From NCBI GenBank assembly GCA_049324835.1, contig JBMOMT010000034.1, positions 1 through 64,000 on the forward strand: 64,000 nt of DNA, read 5' to 3'. The notes under the pieces were generated by a model. It did not search any database. It was not told where the DNA came from and saw only the letters and a program-made list of their open reading frames with translations. The position numbers and the translations under genes are program-made. Source of the DNA: JBMOMT01 sp049324835 (GTDB lineage: Bacteria; Chloroflexota; Anaerolineae; CAYNKW01). Below are positions 1 to 8,364 of this stretch, in pieces. The first letter of the stretch is position 1. Every line of letters starts with the position of its first letter.

Positions 1-1261
1 GTGTGACGGTGGGGGTGGGGGTGGGTGTGGGGGTGGGCGTTGGGAGTAAATAGATCTGGACGGCTACCATGTTGGGTGAAATGTCCTGCACAACGATTTC
101 CTCCAGCGGTAATACCGTCGGTGAAAGGTTGTACGAACCGGCAGTCAATTCGGTCAGAACCAACACGACGTGCAGGTCCTGGATGCGTCGTTGCAGCCTG
201 TCCAGGCGTGGCAGCGGGCCACACAGGATCAAGTCTACCAGGCTCGGATCTGCCAGCGCGCCGTACACCTCGTCCAGTCCCTGAAACTCGATGGCCTTTT
301 GCTCCACCGTGATGCAACTCTGAGTCGGATCGATATAGATGGTCGCTTTGACCGACGGTTCCTGACCGATGACCGAGACGCCGGATGGCAATTGCAGGGC
401 CGCCTGAGTGACGACATCGTCACTGGCGCCGTCGATGTCGATAGGCTCGGTCTCGAGGTAGGCGATCTGTTTGATGGCATCCGGTGGGCCAAAAATCAAC
501 ACCGACGACGGTTCGGCCGAGATACCACTGACGTGATAACCGGCGACCACGCTGCCCACGCGCTCACCCAGCGCCACCGGCACCTCCTTGAAGCCGCGCT
601 TTTGCGCGATGGGCACCCGAATCGACACCTGAGATGGCTCTACGTCTACAAAGCCCACGGCATTGCCGGCCTGATCCTGCAACTGCACCAGGCGCGTCTC
701 CTCGACATCCTCTTTGTTATCGCGCAAAAAGACATCCACCACGGCGCGGGCGACCTGACTCACAAAACCTTCGGCGCCACTCACCGTGACGTGGTCAGGC
801 ACGACAACGGGCACGCCCTCTTCGAAACCCTCGGCCACACGACCATGTAACACCACCTGGACGCCAAACTCTTGCGAGGCAAAAGGCTCCAGGTGAACGG
901 CCAGGCTCTTGGGTTTCCAGTCCAGCACCTCCACCGCCTCGTCGATGCTGGTGACCTGGACAGGCACGTTGTGGGTGCCGCTGCCGCGATCGGTCAGGTC
1001 TAACACGACCTTGAACTTGCTGGGTGTCAGGCTGTCCCAACTGGATTGGGGCGCACGGATGGTCACCTCGACCTGTTCGGTGATCTGGGTGAGGATCACA
1101 CTATCTGGCGGGCGATTGGCCACCTGCACCGGCAGTGACTCTGGGTAGACAGCGGTGTGGATGGGGTCTTCTTCGTTGACCGCCACCACCCAGACGATGG
1201 TCGCCAGAATGAGGGCCAGAAACAGGCGGCTGGTTTCAGAGAACAATCGACGCAAAAACAT
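1..1261 (-). CDS. cdaR: CdaR/YbbR-domain protein, partial (runs off the left edge)
   Basis: The reverse strand is open from an ATG at 1261 to the window edge (about 420 codons, no stop), so the C-terminus is missing or lies just outside. An N-terminal membrane helix (about residues 7-25, ending WVVAVNEED) is followed by repeated extracytoplasmic beta-rich segments with the alternating Val/Pro pattern of YbbR domains. The tail at the edge is a run of Thr-Pro pairs. It lies directly downstream of the diadenylate cyclase CdaA on the same strand, the classical cdaA-cdaR order; CdaR proteins modulate CdaA at the membrane. An in-frame ATG 15 bases upstream (1276) is an alternative start; neither has a strong ribosome binding site. 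The family call rests on topology, repeat texture and context. Confidence 0.85.
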   Translation of the reverse strand, partial: MFLRRLFSETSRLFLALILATIVWVVAVNEEDPIHTAVYPESLPVQVANRPPDSVILTQITEQVEVTIRAPQSSWDSLTPSKFKVVLDLTDRGSGTHNVPVQVTSIDEAVEVLDWKPKSLAVHLEPFASQEFGVQVVLHGRVAEGFEEGVPVVVPDHVTVSGAEGFVSQVARAVVDVFLRDNKEDVEETRLVQLQDQAGNAVGFVDVEPSQVSIRVPIAQKRGFKEVPVALGERVGSVVAGYHVSGISAEPSSVLIFGPPDAIKQIAYLETEPIDIDGASDDVVTQAALQLPSGVSVIGQEPSVKATIYIDPTQSCITVEQKAIEFQGLDEVYGALADPSLVDLILCGPLPRLDRLQRRIQDLHVVLVLTELTAGSYNLSPTVLPLEEIVVQDISPNMVAVQIYLLPTPTPTPTPTPTVT

Positions 1262-1358
1262 AGACACACTCACCATACACGGAAAAGCCGTCCATCTGCC
1301 CGGACGACTGCCACCCACGTTTGGATCGACTGTTTGCCCAGGCGACGCTGCTGTGCAC

Positions 1359-2228
1359 TCACCGCTCCTGCCAGACCTTTTGCAGACGCACGTAAAGCTT
1401 GTTGAGGCCCAGTCGCCGGCCCGCCAGCACCAGCCAGCGAGGCCAGGCTGAACGCAGCAGAGGCTCGTAGAACGCGTTCAGAATCTTTTGCAGGCGCTTG
1501 CCATCCAGCCGCCGGATCATACGCCCGTTGTGGGCAATGGAGATAATGCCCGTCTCCTCCGAGACGACCACCGCCACCGCATCGGTGCCCACCGTCACAC
1601 CCAGGGCCGCCCGGTGACGGGTGCCCAACGTTCTATCGCCGGGCAAGCCCTCGATCAACGGCAGCACACACGCCGCCGCCACGATACGATCACCACGGAT
1701 GATGACCGCTCCGTCGTGGAGAACCGTGTTGGGGAAAAAGATGGTCTCCAAAAGCTCGGGCGTGACAGCCGCATCCATGCCCACACCGGTGTCGATGTAC
1801 TCTCCCAGACCGGTTTCCCGTTCCAGCACGATCAGCGCGCCGCGATGACGCTCGGAAAGCGACTGACAGGCGCTGGCAAGGCCCTGGATGACCGGGCCCA
1901 TCGCTTGCTCGCGAGACGAAGACACCAACAAATTGCCCGTGCGACCCAGCCGCTCCAGCGCCCGCCGCAACTCTGGCTGAAAAATCACCGGGATGGAGAC
2001 CAAAAGAGCCGGGACGGCCCCCCGCACCAGCCAGTTAAAGGCCCTCAGAGGACGGATGGCGCTCAACAGGCCCACCAACAGCACCAGAATCAGAACGCCC
2101 CGCAGCAACTGCTCGGTCTGCGTTCCACGCAGCATGTACAGCAGCCAATAGAACACCAGCGCCACCAGAAAAACGTCCAGCAGCGACACCCAATCGAATC
2201 GGCTGAAAACCCACAAAATGTCCGGCAC
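1359..2228 (-). CDS. cdaA: Diadenylate cyclase CdaA (c-di-AMP synthase)
   Basis: This is a 289-residue membrane diadenylate cyclase that makes c-di-AMP from two ATP. About three hydrophobic helices occupy residues 10-80, followed by the DAC domain with both signature motifs: DGA (about residues 172-174, in LHDGAVIIRGDRI) and RHR (about 204-206, in GTRHRAALG). I chose a GTG start at 2228 because GGAG lies 6 bases upstream and the protein then begins VPDILWVF, as is usual for CdaA; an upstream ATG at 2276 would add 16 unlike residues. The partial CdaR follows about 100 bases downstream. c-di-AMP usually controls potassium and osmolyte transport and cell-wall homeostasis. Confidence 0.95.
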   Translation of the reverse strand: MPDILWVFSRFDWVSLLDVFLVALVFYWLLYMLRGTQTEQLLRGVLILVLLVGLLSAIRPLRAFNWLVRGAVPALLVSIPVIFQPELRRALERLGRTGNLLVSSSREQAMGPVIQGLASACQSLSERHRGALIVLERETGLGEYIDTGVGMDAAVTPELLETIFFPNTVLHDGAVIIRGDRIVAAACVLPLIEGLPGDRTLGTRHRAALGVTVGTDAVAVVVSEETGIISIAHNGRMIRRLDGKRLQKILNAFYEPLLRSAWPRWLVLAGRRLGLNKLYVRLQKVWQER

Positions 2229-2291
2229 CGTTAACTCCAGAGACAATGCTCCACGGCCAGCCTGTCGCCGGCCCACACCGCAGGCCGGCGT

Positions 2292-4565
2292 TTATGCCCC
2301 ACCGATCTGGCGCAAAAGCTGGCGATAGGACTCGACGTTGGCCGGATTGATCTGGACGATGCGCCGAATGGTCTCGATGGCCTGTTCGGCGCGCCCGGCC
2401 TTTAGCTGCAAGTCGCCCAGCGCATCCAGCTCGTTGACCGCCTCCTCTTTGCGACCGGTAGCCAGGTAAGCCTCGGCCAGCCGCAGGCGCAACGGCTCCT
2501 CCGCTGGCCGCATCTGGACGGCGTCGCGCAGGATGGCCATTGCCTTTTGCAGCTTTTGTTCCCTGAAAAACCGCCCCACCAGCCCATCGAGTTCTCTCAC
2601 GGCGTATTGGGCATTGCCCATCTTGTAATGCAAATCCACCAGGCTGAGGCAGGCTCGCTCGTCGTCCGGCGAAATCTGTTTAACACGTTGGTAAACGTCG
2701 AAAGCCTGGCGCCAATCTACCCGCTGCATGTGAATATCACCGATGCGATGCAGAATCTTGACCGTCCAGGCTTTTTCGTCGGAGCCCCGCGGCGCCAGGC
2801 GCAGGGCCTCGTTGTATTTACTGAGAGACTTGTCGATCTGGGCCAGTTGAAAGTAGGCCTCACCCAGAGCCAGATACTCGCTCAACGCCCCGTCGATGTT
2901 GCCACGACTGACGAGCAGATTGATCAGGCGGCTGCGAACGGTCACGTCCATCGGCGAGACCTTGAGCAAACGACGGTAAACTCCGATGGCCGCCCGCGTA
3001 TCACCTCGCACCTGGTAAAGATGGGCCACGGTGAGGTATTTCTCGGTGGCGGCTTCGTAATAACCCTGGCTCAAAAAAACATCACCCAGGCGCATGTGGA
3101 GCGGCAGGTAAAACGGCGAGACCCGAATGGCCTCGTAGGCTTCTTCAACGGCAGCCGCCATCCTGGCCCGTTTGACCAATTCCTGGATCATGGTCATCGA
3201 TCTCAGGATGGCTTCAGAACCCGGCACACCCACGATCTCGGCCAGGCTCATCACCACACCCTCGCCGGCCACACCATCCAGCCGCTCGCGGGCCTCTTTG
3301 ACTTTGTCCTCCCAGCCTTTGCTGCTGAGAAACTGCACCAACGAATCGGTGAAACGACGGGCCTGGGCCGGATCGCCTTTTTTGGCATAGGTGTCAGCCA
3401 GACTTTCGTAGAGTTGGATCAGGTCGTCGGCCTGCTCACGGTCCACCGTGGCCAGGTCGACCAGCTTGAGCACTTCGAGCAGATAATTCAGCGCCTGATC
3501 CATCTTGCCCTGGGCGCGGTAACATTCTCCCACCGCAAAAAGCGCACCCAATTTGTAATCGGAATGTTCCCACACCTGCGAAAGGCAACGGATGGCGTCG
3601 TCCCAGCGTAACTTTTCCTGATAAAGCAGGCCCAGGTTAAAAAACACCTCTGGTCGTTCGATGCCGGCGTTGAGGAGCTGCTCGTAGGTCCACAGCGCCT
3701 CATCGACCAACCCCTGCCGCTGGTAATCGAGTGATTGGGTAGTCAGGGTATCGATCTGCTGTTTGGTGAGGTCGGTCGTTCTTGGCGGCGCAATGTCCTG
3801 CGCCAGATCCCCCTCAAAAACAGCCTCGGCCAGAGCGCTGAGCGCCCGCTGTCTGGCCATATCCACCGGGCTGCCCTCTTCGCGTTGTGAAGGTGTAGGC
3901 TCGTCCTCAAAAGAGACCACCTGCCAGTCATCGACAGCCACCGGCCGGGAAGCAGGCGCGGCTTCTTTTGCCGGCAAAAGCTCACGCAGCGAGCTCATAT
4001 AGCTCAACACATCGGTGTTGCTAGGATCCAGCATCAACGCCTGCTGGCAGATGTTCATCGCCTGATCCGGCTGCCGCCTTCGTTCAAAGGCCCGCGCCAG
4101 CGTCAGATATTCTTTGACCGCGCCGCGAGTGTGGCCCTGTGAGGCATAAGCCTGCGCCAGCTTCAAGTGGGCGATGGCATGGCCGGGCGCCAACTGAGCC
4201 GCCCGCTTCCAATAATGAACGGCGCGATCGATGTCTCGATTTTGCAGCACGTTTTGCGCCAGGGCCACATAAGTGTCGGCGGCCTTGTCCAACCGACCCA
4301 GCCGCTCCTGGATGTCGGCCAGCCGCTCCAGCGTGGTCAGGTCTTCGACCCCGGCCTGGCGCGCCTGCTCGTAGCAGGCCAGAGCCTTTTCCAGTTGTTG
4401 GCTGTTGAGGTACGCCAGACCCAAACCGGTCAGCGCATCGGCGTCATCGGCATACTCGGCCAACGCCAACTCGTACTGCTCGATGGCCCGGCTCCACTCC
4501 TGCCTCTCGACGTGTTCAGCCGCCCGTTTGATGGCGCGCTCGTATTGTCGCTGATTGCCGGCCAT
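2292..4565 (-). CDS. Large TPR-repeat protein, function unknown
   Basis: This 757-residue soluble protein is built almost entirely of tetratricopeptide repeats, with recurrent pairs such as ALTGLGLAYLNSQQLEKALACYEQA. Two TPR blocks (about 1-200 and 270-757) are separated by a low-complexity stretch around residues 200-270. There is no signal peptide or membrane segment. The ATG at 4565 is chosen because GAGGAGG lies 5 bases upstream; an ATG at 4610 would add 15 residues. It sits 45 bases after argF and about 60 bases before cdaA, so co-transcription is possible. TPR proteins are assembly scaffolds; nothing shows the partner. Confidence 0.85.
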   Translation of the reverse strand: MAGNQRQYERAIKRAAEHVERQEWSRAIEQYELALAEYADDADALTGLGLAYLNSQQLEKALACYEQARQAGVEDLTTLERLADIQERLGRLDKAADTYVALAQNVLQNRDIDRAVHYWKRAAQLAPGHAIAHLKLAQAYASQGHTRGAVKEYLTLARAFERRRQPDQAMNICQQALMLDPSNTDVLSYMSSLRELLPAKEAAPASRPVAVDDWQVVSFEDEPTPSQREEGSPVDMARQRALSALAEAVFEGDLAQDIAPPRTTDLTKQQIDTLTTQSLDYQRQGLVDEALWTYEQLLNAGIERPEVFFNLGLLYQEKLRWDDAIRCLSQVWEHSDYKLGALFAVGECYRAQGKMDQALNYLLEVLKLVDLATVDREQADDLIQLYESLADTYAKKGDPAQARRFTDSLVQFLSSKGWEDKVKEARERLDGVAGEGVVMSLAEIVGVPGSEAILRSMTMIQELVKRARMAAAVEEAYEAIRVSPFYLPLHMRLGDVFLSQGYYEAATEKYLTVAHLYQVRGDTRAAIGVYRRLLKVSPMDVTVRSRLINLLVSRGNIDGALSEYLALGEAYFQLAQIDKSLSKYNEALRLAPRGSDEKAWTVKILHRIGDIHMQRVDWRQAFDVYQRVKQISPDDERACLSLVDLHYKMGNAQYAVRELDGLVGRFFREQKLQKAMAILRDAVQMRPAEEPLRLRLAEAYLATGRKEEAVNELDALGDLQLKAGRAEQAIETIRRIVQINPANVESYRQLLRQIGGA

Positions 4566-4610
4566 TGCCGCCTCCTCTTTGCCCGCTTTCAAAACAGCAG
4601 GCACAGACAC

Positions 4611-5537
4611 TCAAACGCTGTCGCCCAGGCATCTGGCCAGGATCGCCTTTTGCCCGTGCATACGATTTTCCGCCTGAGGAAAGAGCACCGAGTGCGGGCC
4701 GTCGGCCACGGCGTCGGTGATCTCTTCACCCCGGTGAGCCGGCAGACAATGCATGACCAACACTTCTGGTTTGGCCCGCGCCACCAACGCCTCGTTCACC
4801 TGAAAGCCCACAAAACGCCGCTTGCGCTCCTCGGCCTCGGCCTCCTGCCCCATGCTGGCCCACACGTCGGTATAGATGACATCTGCGCCTTGCACTGCCT
4901 CAGCCGGATGGTTGCTGATGACGACCTGGCTGCCGTGGGCGGCGGCAAATTCGCGCGCCAGTCGCACCACGCCAGGATGCGGCTCATAACCCACCGGCGA
5001 AACCACCGTCACGTCCATGCCCAGTCGACTGCCACCCAACAACAGCGAGTTGGCCACGTTGTTGCCATCACCCACAAAAACCAGCTTGAGTCCCTCGAGC
5101 GCCCCTCGTTGCTCGTAGATGGTCAGCAGATCACCCACCGCCTGGCAGGGATGGCTGTAATCGGACAGGCCATTGATAACCGGCACGCTGGCGTGGGCCG
5201 CCAGTTCTACGATGTTGCGGTGCAAAAAAACGCGGGCCATGATACCATCCACGTACCCGGAGAGCACCCGCGCCACGTCGGCCACACTCTCCCGCTTGCC
5301 CAGGCCGATCTCGCCGGGCGAAAGATAGAGGGCATAACCGCCCAGTTGAACCATGGCCATCTCGAAAGAAACACGCGTGCGCAGGCTGGGTTTTTCAAAG
5401 ACCATAGCCAGCGATTTGCCCTCGAGGATGGGCCTGTTGCCGCCCTGCTGCCACTCCTTCTTTAACTCGACAGCCAGCTTCAAGACCTGCCACAACTCTT
5501 CAGTGGTCAGATCGGCCACACTCAGAAAATGTTTCAT
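4611..5537 (-). CDS. argF: Ornithine carbamoyltransferase
   Basis: This 308-residue cytoplasmic enzyme makes citrulline from ornithine and carbamoyl phosphate in arginine synthesis. The carbamoyl-phosphate loop reads FEKPSLRTR (residues 48-55 region), as in Thermus-type OTCs rather than the STRTR of enterobacteria. HPCQ follows GLSDYS in mid-protein, and the ornithine-binding HCLPAHRG motif is near the C-terminus. The ATG at 5537 has GGGAGG at ideal spacing; an upstream in-frame ATG at 5603 would overlap the promoter and is rejected. No other arg gene is nearby. Confidence 0.96.
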   Translation of the reverse strand: MKHFLSVADLTTEELWQVLKLAVELKKEWQQGGNRPILEGKSLAMVFEKPSLRTRVSFEMAMVQLGGYALYLSPGEIGLGKRESVADVARVLSGYVDGIMARVFLHRNIVELAAHASVPVINGLSDYSHPCQAVGDLLTIYEQRGALEGLKLVFVGDGNNVANSLLLGGSRLGMDVTVVSPVGYEPHPGVVRLAREFAAAHGSQVVISNHPAEAVQGADVIYTDVWASMGQEAEAEERKRRFVGFQVNEALVARAKPEVLVMHCLPAHRGEEITDAVADGPHSVLFPQAENRMHGQKAILARCLGDSV

Positions 5538-5591
5538 GGCGCTTTTTCCTCCCTGACGACGCCTGTGATGCGAACGCTGCAAGCTGACCCA

Positions 5592-5600
5592 AGTATACCA
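5592..5600 (-). promoter_or_regulatory. Extended -10 promoter for argF
   Basis: On the minus strand TGG-TATACT (TATACT at 5597-5592) is a good extended -10 element, 55 bases before the argF ATG. The expected -35 position is only T-rich, which fits an extended -10 promoter. Confidence 0.55.
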
Positions 5601-5663
5601 CAAGAACGGTCAGAAAAAAAGTAAAGCCCACCAAAACGACCGATAGTGATCCTCACCGACCTG

Positions 5664-5672
5664 TGGTATAAT
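5664..5672 (+). promoter_or_regulatory. Extended -10 promoter for yjbQ
   Basis: TGG-TATAAT (TATAAT at 5667-5672) is a perfect -10 with an extended TG, 38 bases before the yjbQ start. No clear -35 is visible. It is divergent from the argF promoter within the same intergenic gap. Confidence 0.6.
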
Positions 5673-5710
5673 TGACGCCAGAGTTTCACAGCCTCACCAG
5701 GAGAAGAAAA

Positions 5711-6127
5711 ATGGTGCTAACGCAACACATCCAGCTTCAAACGCATGGCAACACCGAGATTCACGACATCACCGATCAGGTGGCGGGCGCGGTGAGCGCC
5801 GCCGGTCTGAGCGACGGCATCGTCACCGTCTTTGTCCAGGGCTCCACCGGCGCGGTGAGCACCGTCGAGTACGAGCCGGGTCTGGTGACCGACCTGCAAC
5901 GCTTTTTCGAGCGCGCTGCCCCACAGAACATCGACTATGATCACAACCGGCGCTGGCACGATGGCAACGGTCACAGCCACGTGCGGGCCACCCTGCTGGG
6001 GCCCTCGCTGACAGTGCCCTTTACCCAGGGTCGCCTGACGTTGGGCACCTGGCAGCAGATCATCTTTGTCGATTTTGATGTCCGCCCTCGCAGCCGCACA
6101 CTCGTCGTTCAGATTCTGGGTGAATGA
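5711..6127 (+). CDS. yjbQ: YjbQ/UPF0047 family protein
   Basis: This 138-residue protein has the complete UPF0047 fold signature: an N-terminal HIQLQTHGNTEIHDIT strand region, the STGAVSTVEYEPG motif, and the conserved His/Asp cluster HNRRWHDGNGHSHVRATLLG near residue 80-100. It ends with GTWQQIIFVDFDVRPRSR. Family members are annotated as secondary thiamine-phosphate synthases because E. coli YjbQ has that activity in vitro; the physiological role is unsettled. The ATG at 5711 follows AGGAGAAG; a longer in-frame reading from 5672 overlaps the promoter. Confidence 0.9.
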   Translation: MVLTQHIQLQTHGNTEIHDITDQVAGAVSAAGLSDGIVTVFVQGSTGAVSTVEYEPGLVTDLQRFFERAAPQNIDYDHNRRWHDGNGHSHVRATLLGPSLTVPFTQGRLTLGTWQQIIFVDFDVRPRSRTLVVQILGE

Positions 6128-6152
6128 AACCGCCGCTCACAGGAGAAGCCAC

Positions 6153-7628
6153 ATGGCAGAGATCCTCACCCCCAGCTGGGTGCGCGACGCCGTTTTTTAC
6201 CAGATTTTTCCGGATCGTTTCGCCCGCGGCCAGGCCACGGCCAAACCGCGCAACCTCCAGCCGTGGGGCGCGCCGCCCACCCACCACGGCTTCCAGGGCG
6301 GCGACCTGATCGGCGTGCTGGAAAAACTGGATTACCTCACCGACCTGGGCGTCAATACCATCTATTTTAACCCCATCTTTCAATCGGCCTCCAACCACCG
6401 CTACCACACCCACGATTACTACCGCGTCGATCCGCTGCTGGGCGGCAACGACGCCCTGCGCCAACTGCTGGACGCTGCCCACAGGCGCGGCATGCGTATC
6501 ATCCTGGATGGCGTCTTTAACCACGCCAGCCGCGGCTTTTTTCAGTTCAACCACATTTTGGAATGTGGCGCAGAGTCGCCTTATGTCGATTGGTTTTACG
6601 TCAAAGGCTACCCCCTGAACGCCTATCATCCCTCTCGCCCACCCAACTACAAAGCCTGGTGGAACCTGCACCCCCTGCCCAAACTCAACACCGATCACCC
6701 CGACGTGCGCCGCTTTCTCATGGACGTGGCCCGCCACTGGATCCAATTCGGCGCCGACGGCTGGCGGCTGGACGTGGCGGCCGACATCGACGACGACGAT
6801 TTCTGGCGCGAATTTCGCCACACCGTCAAAGCCGCCAACCCGGAGGCCTACATCGTGGGTGAGATCTGGGTCAACGAGCTGGATAAAACCGGCGAGCGCT
6901 GGCTGCAGGGCGACCAGTTCGACGCCATCATGAACTATGGCCTCACCGGGGCCTGCATCCGCTTCTTTATCGCCGATGCCCTCGACCCGGCGCTGGTCAG
7001 AGGCCAGGGCCACGAACCACTGCCCCCTCTCGACGCCCAGGGTTTCGCCGATCAGATCGACGTCATGCTCCACCGCTACCACCGTCCCATCGTCGAGGCC
7101 CAACTCAACCTGCTGGACAGCCACGACACCGCCCGTTACCTCACCCTGGCCCGCGGCGACAAACAACTGCTCAAACTGACCACTCTCTTCCAAATGACCT
7201 ACCCCGGCGCGCCGAGCATCTATTACGGCGACGAGATCGGCCTCCAGGGCGGTCGCGATCCAGACTGTCGCCGCGCCATGCCCTGGCAGCCGGCCCAATG
7301 GGACGACGACCTGCTGAGTTTTTTCAAAACGATCATCACCATCCGCAAGACCCACCCGGCCCTGCGGCGCGGCGACTATCTCCGGCTGTATGCCAGCGGC
7401 CCGCTGGGCATCTATGCTTTTATGCGCCGCCTCGACGAGCAGCGCATCGTCGTCGTGCTCAACAACAGCCCCTCCCACTACCCTGTCGAGGTGCCGGTGC
7501 GAGATCATCTGGCCGAAGGCGCCGCCCTGCGCTGCCTGCTCAGCGGACAGATATTCGTGGTGCGGGCAGGATGTGTGTGCGGTCCTGCCCTGCCGGCGCG
7601 CAGCGGCGCCATCCTGCTGGCCCAGTGA
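6153..7628 (+). CDS. Glycoside hydrolase family 13 (alpha-amylase/neopullulanase type)
   Basis: This 491-residue TIM-barrel enzyme carries the four GH13 regions in order: DGVFNH, GWRLDVAADI (nucleophile Asp), GEIW (acid/base Glu) and LLDSHDTAR (third Asp). There is no signal peptide, so it is probably cytoplasmic. It begins at the catalytic domain (WVRDAVFYQIFPDRF) and lacks the N-terminal domain of classical neopullulanases and cyclomaltodextrinases, making it about 90 residues shorter. AGGAG lies 8 bases before the chosen ATG. The likely substrate is maltodextrin or cyclodextrin; exact specificity cannot be read. It follows yjbQ by 25 bases. Confidence 0.92.
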   Translation: MAEILTPSWVRDAVFYQIFPDRFARGQATAKPRNLQPWGAPPTHHGFQGGDLIGVLEKLDYLTDLGVNTIYFNPIFQSASNHRYHTHDYYRVDPLLGGNDALRQLLDAAHRRGMRIILDGVFNHASRGFFQFNHILECGAESPYVDWFYVKGYPLNAYHPSRPPNYKAWWNLHPLPKLNTDHPDVRRFLMDVARHWIQFGADGWRLDVAADIDDDDFWREFRHTVKAANPEAYIVGEIWVNELDKTGERWLQGDQFDAIMNYGLTGACIRFFIADALDPALVRGQGHEPLPPLDAQGFADQIDVMLHRYHRPIVEAQLNLLDSHDTARYLTLARGDKQLLKLTTLFQMTYPGAPSIYYGDEIGLQGGRDPDCRRAMPWQPAQWDDDLLSFFKTIITIRKTHPALRRGDYLRLYASGPLGIYAFMRRLDEQRIVVVLNNSPSHYPVEVPVRDHLAEGAALRCLLSGQIFVVRAGCVCGPALPARSGAILLAQ

Positions 7629-7637
7629 TAGGGCATC

Positions 7638-7666
7638 TTGCCCGGCAAAAGACTTTGCGCTATAAT
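7638..7666 (+). promoter_or_regulatory. Sigma70-type promoter for the comEA-like gene
   Basis: TTGCCC (7638-7643), a 17-base spacer and TATAAT (7661-7666) lie 53 bases before the GTG start of the ComEA-like gene. Confidence 0.75.
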
Positions 7667-7719
7667 GAGAGTCGCACCACCCAGATAACCAGCTTTGGAA
7701 ACAAATCTACCGGAGAAAA

Positions 7720-8364
7720 GTGAGCGTGAACGACTGGCTGGAACGATACCGGGGTTACATCCTCATCGTACTGGTCTGCCTGATCCTCATTGGGGGCGCC
7801 TTTATTCTGGTGCAGCGCCCCACGCCAGAGCCTATCGCCATCGCCACCGTCTCGATCCTGGAGCCCACCTCGACACCCTCCCCCACCCTGGTGCCCACGC
7901 CCGCGCCGTTGCGGGTCTATGTCAGCGGCGCCGTTCGCCAGCCCGATGTCTATGTGCTGCCGCCGGGCAGCATCGTCAAAGATGCCCTCCAGGCCGCCGG
8001 CGGCCCCGCCGACGCTGCCGACCTGAACCGCGTCAACCTGGCCCTGGCGCTGTACGATCAACAACACATCTATATCCCACGGCAGGACGAGGCCACACCC
8101 GCCGCGCCGCTTCCCGGCAGCGAGCCTCCCCCTGTAACCGTTTCAGGCAACGAGACCGCCAATCTGAGCGGTCCCATCAATCTCAACACCGCCACCATCG
8201 AACAACTGGACGCTCTACCCGGCATCGGTCCGGCCATTGCCCAACGCATCGTCGATTACCGCCAGGCCAACGGCCCGTTCGCCACACCGGAGGACATCAT
8301 GAACGTCAAAGGTATCGGCCAGGCCACCTTTGAAAAGCTCCAGAACCAGATCACCGTCCGGTGA
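7720..8364 (+). CDS. ComEA-like protein: membrane anchor, SLBB domain, helix-hairpin-helix DNA-binding domain
   Basis: This 214-residue protein has one N-terminal membrane helix (about 11-30), a Thr/Ser/Pro linker, an SLBB-type domain (about 63-125, starting LRVYVSGAVRQPDVY) and a C-terminal double helix-hairpin-helix domain (about 150-214, INLNTATIEQLDALPGIGPAIA). This is the architecture of ComEA, the receptor that binds incoming DNA in natural transformation; no ComEC channel gene is nearby. GGAG lies 4 bases before the GTG at 7720 and 10 bases before a second GTG at 7726, so the start is ambiguous by two codons. Its stop overlaps the next start in a GTGA quartet. Confidence 0.88.
   Translation: MSVNDWLERYRGYILIVLVCLILIGGAFILVQRPTPEPIAIATVSILEPTSTPSPTLVPTPAPLRVYVSGAVRQPDVYVLPPGSIVKDALQAAGGPADAADLNRVNLALALYDQQHIYIPRQDEATPAAPLPGSEPPPVTVSGNETANLSGPINLNTATIEQLDALPGIGPAIAQRIVDYRQANGPFATPEDIMNVKGIGQATFEKLQNQITVR

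Noticed and set aside
4139..5465. Plus-strand frames of 89 and 432 codons.
   Set aside because: They lie opposite the TPR protein and argF; the argF motifs on the minus strand are unambiguous.
6060..7508. A 482-codon open frame on the minus strand.
   Set aside because: It is antisense to the GH13 amylase with all four catalytic regions; composition is typical of a shadow frame.
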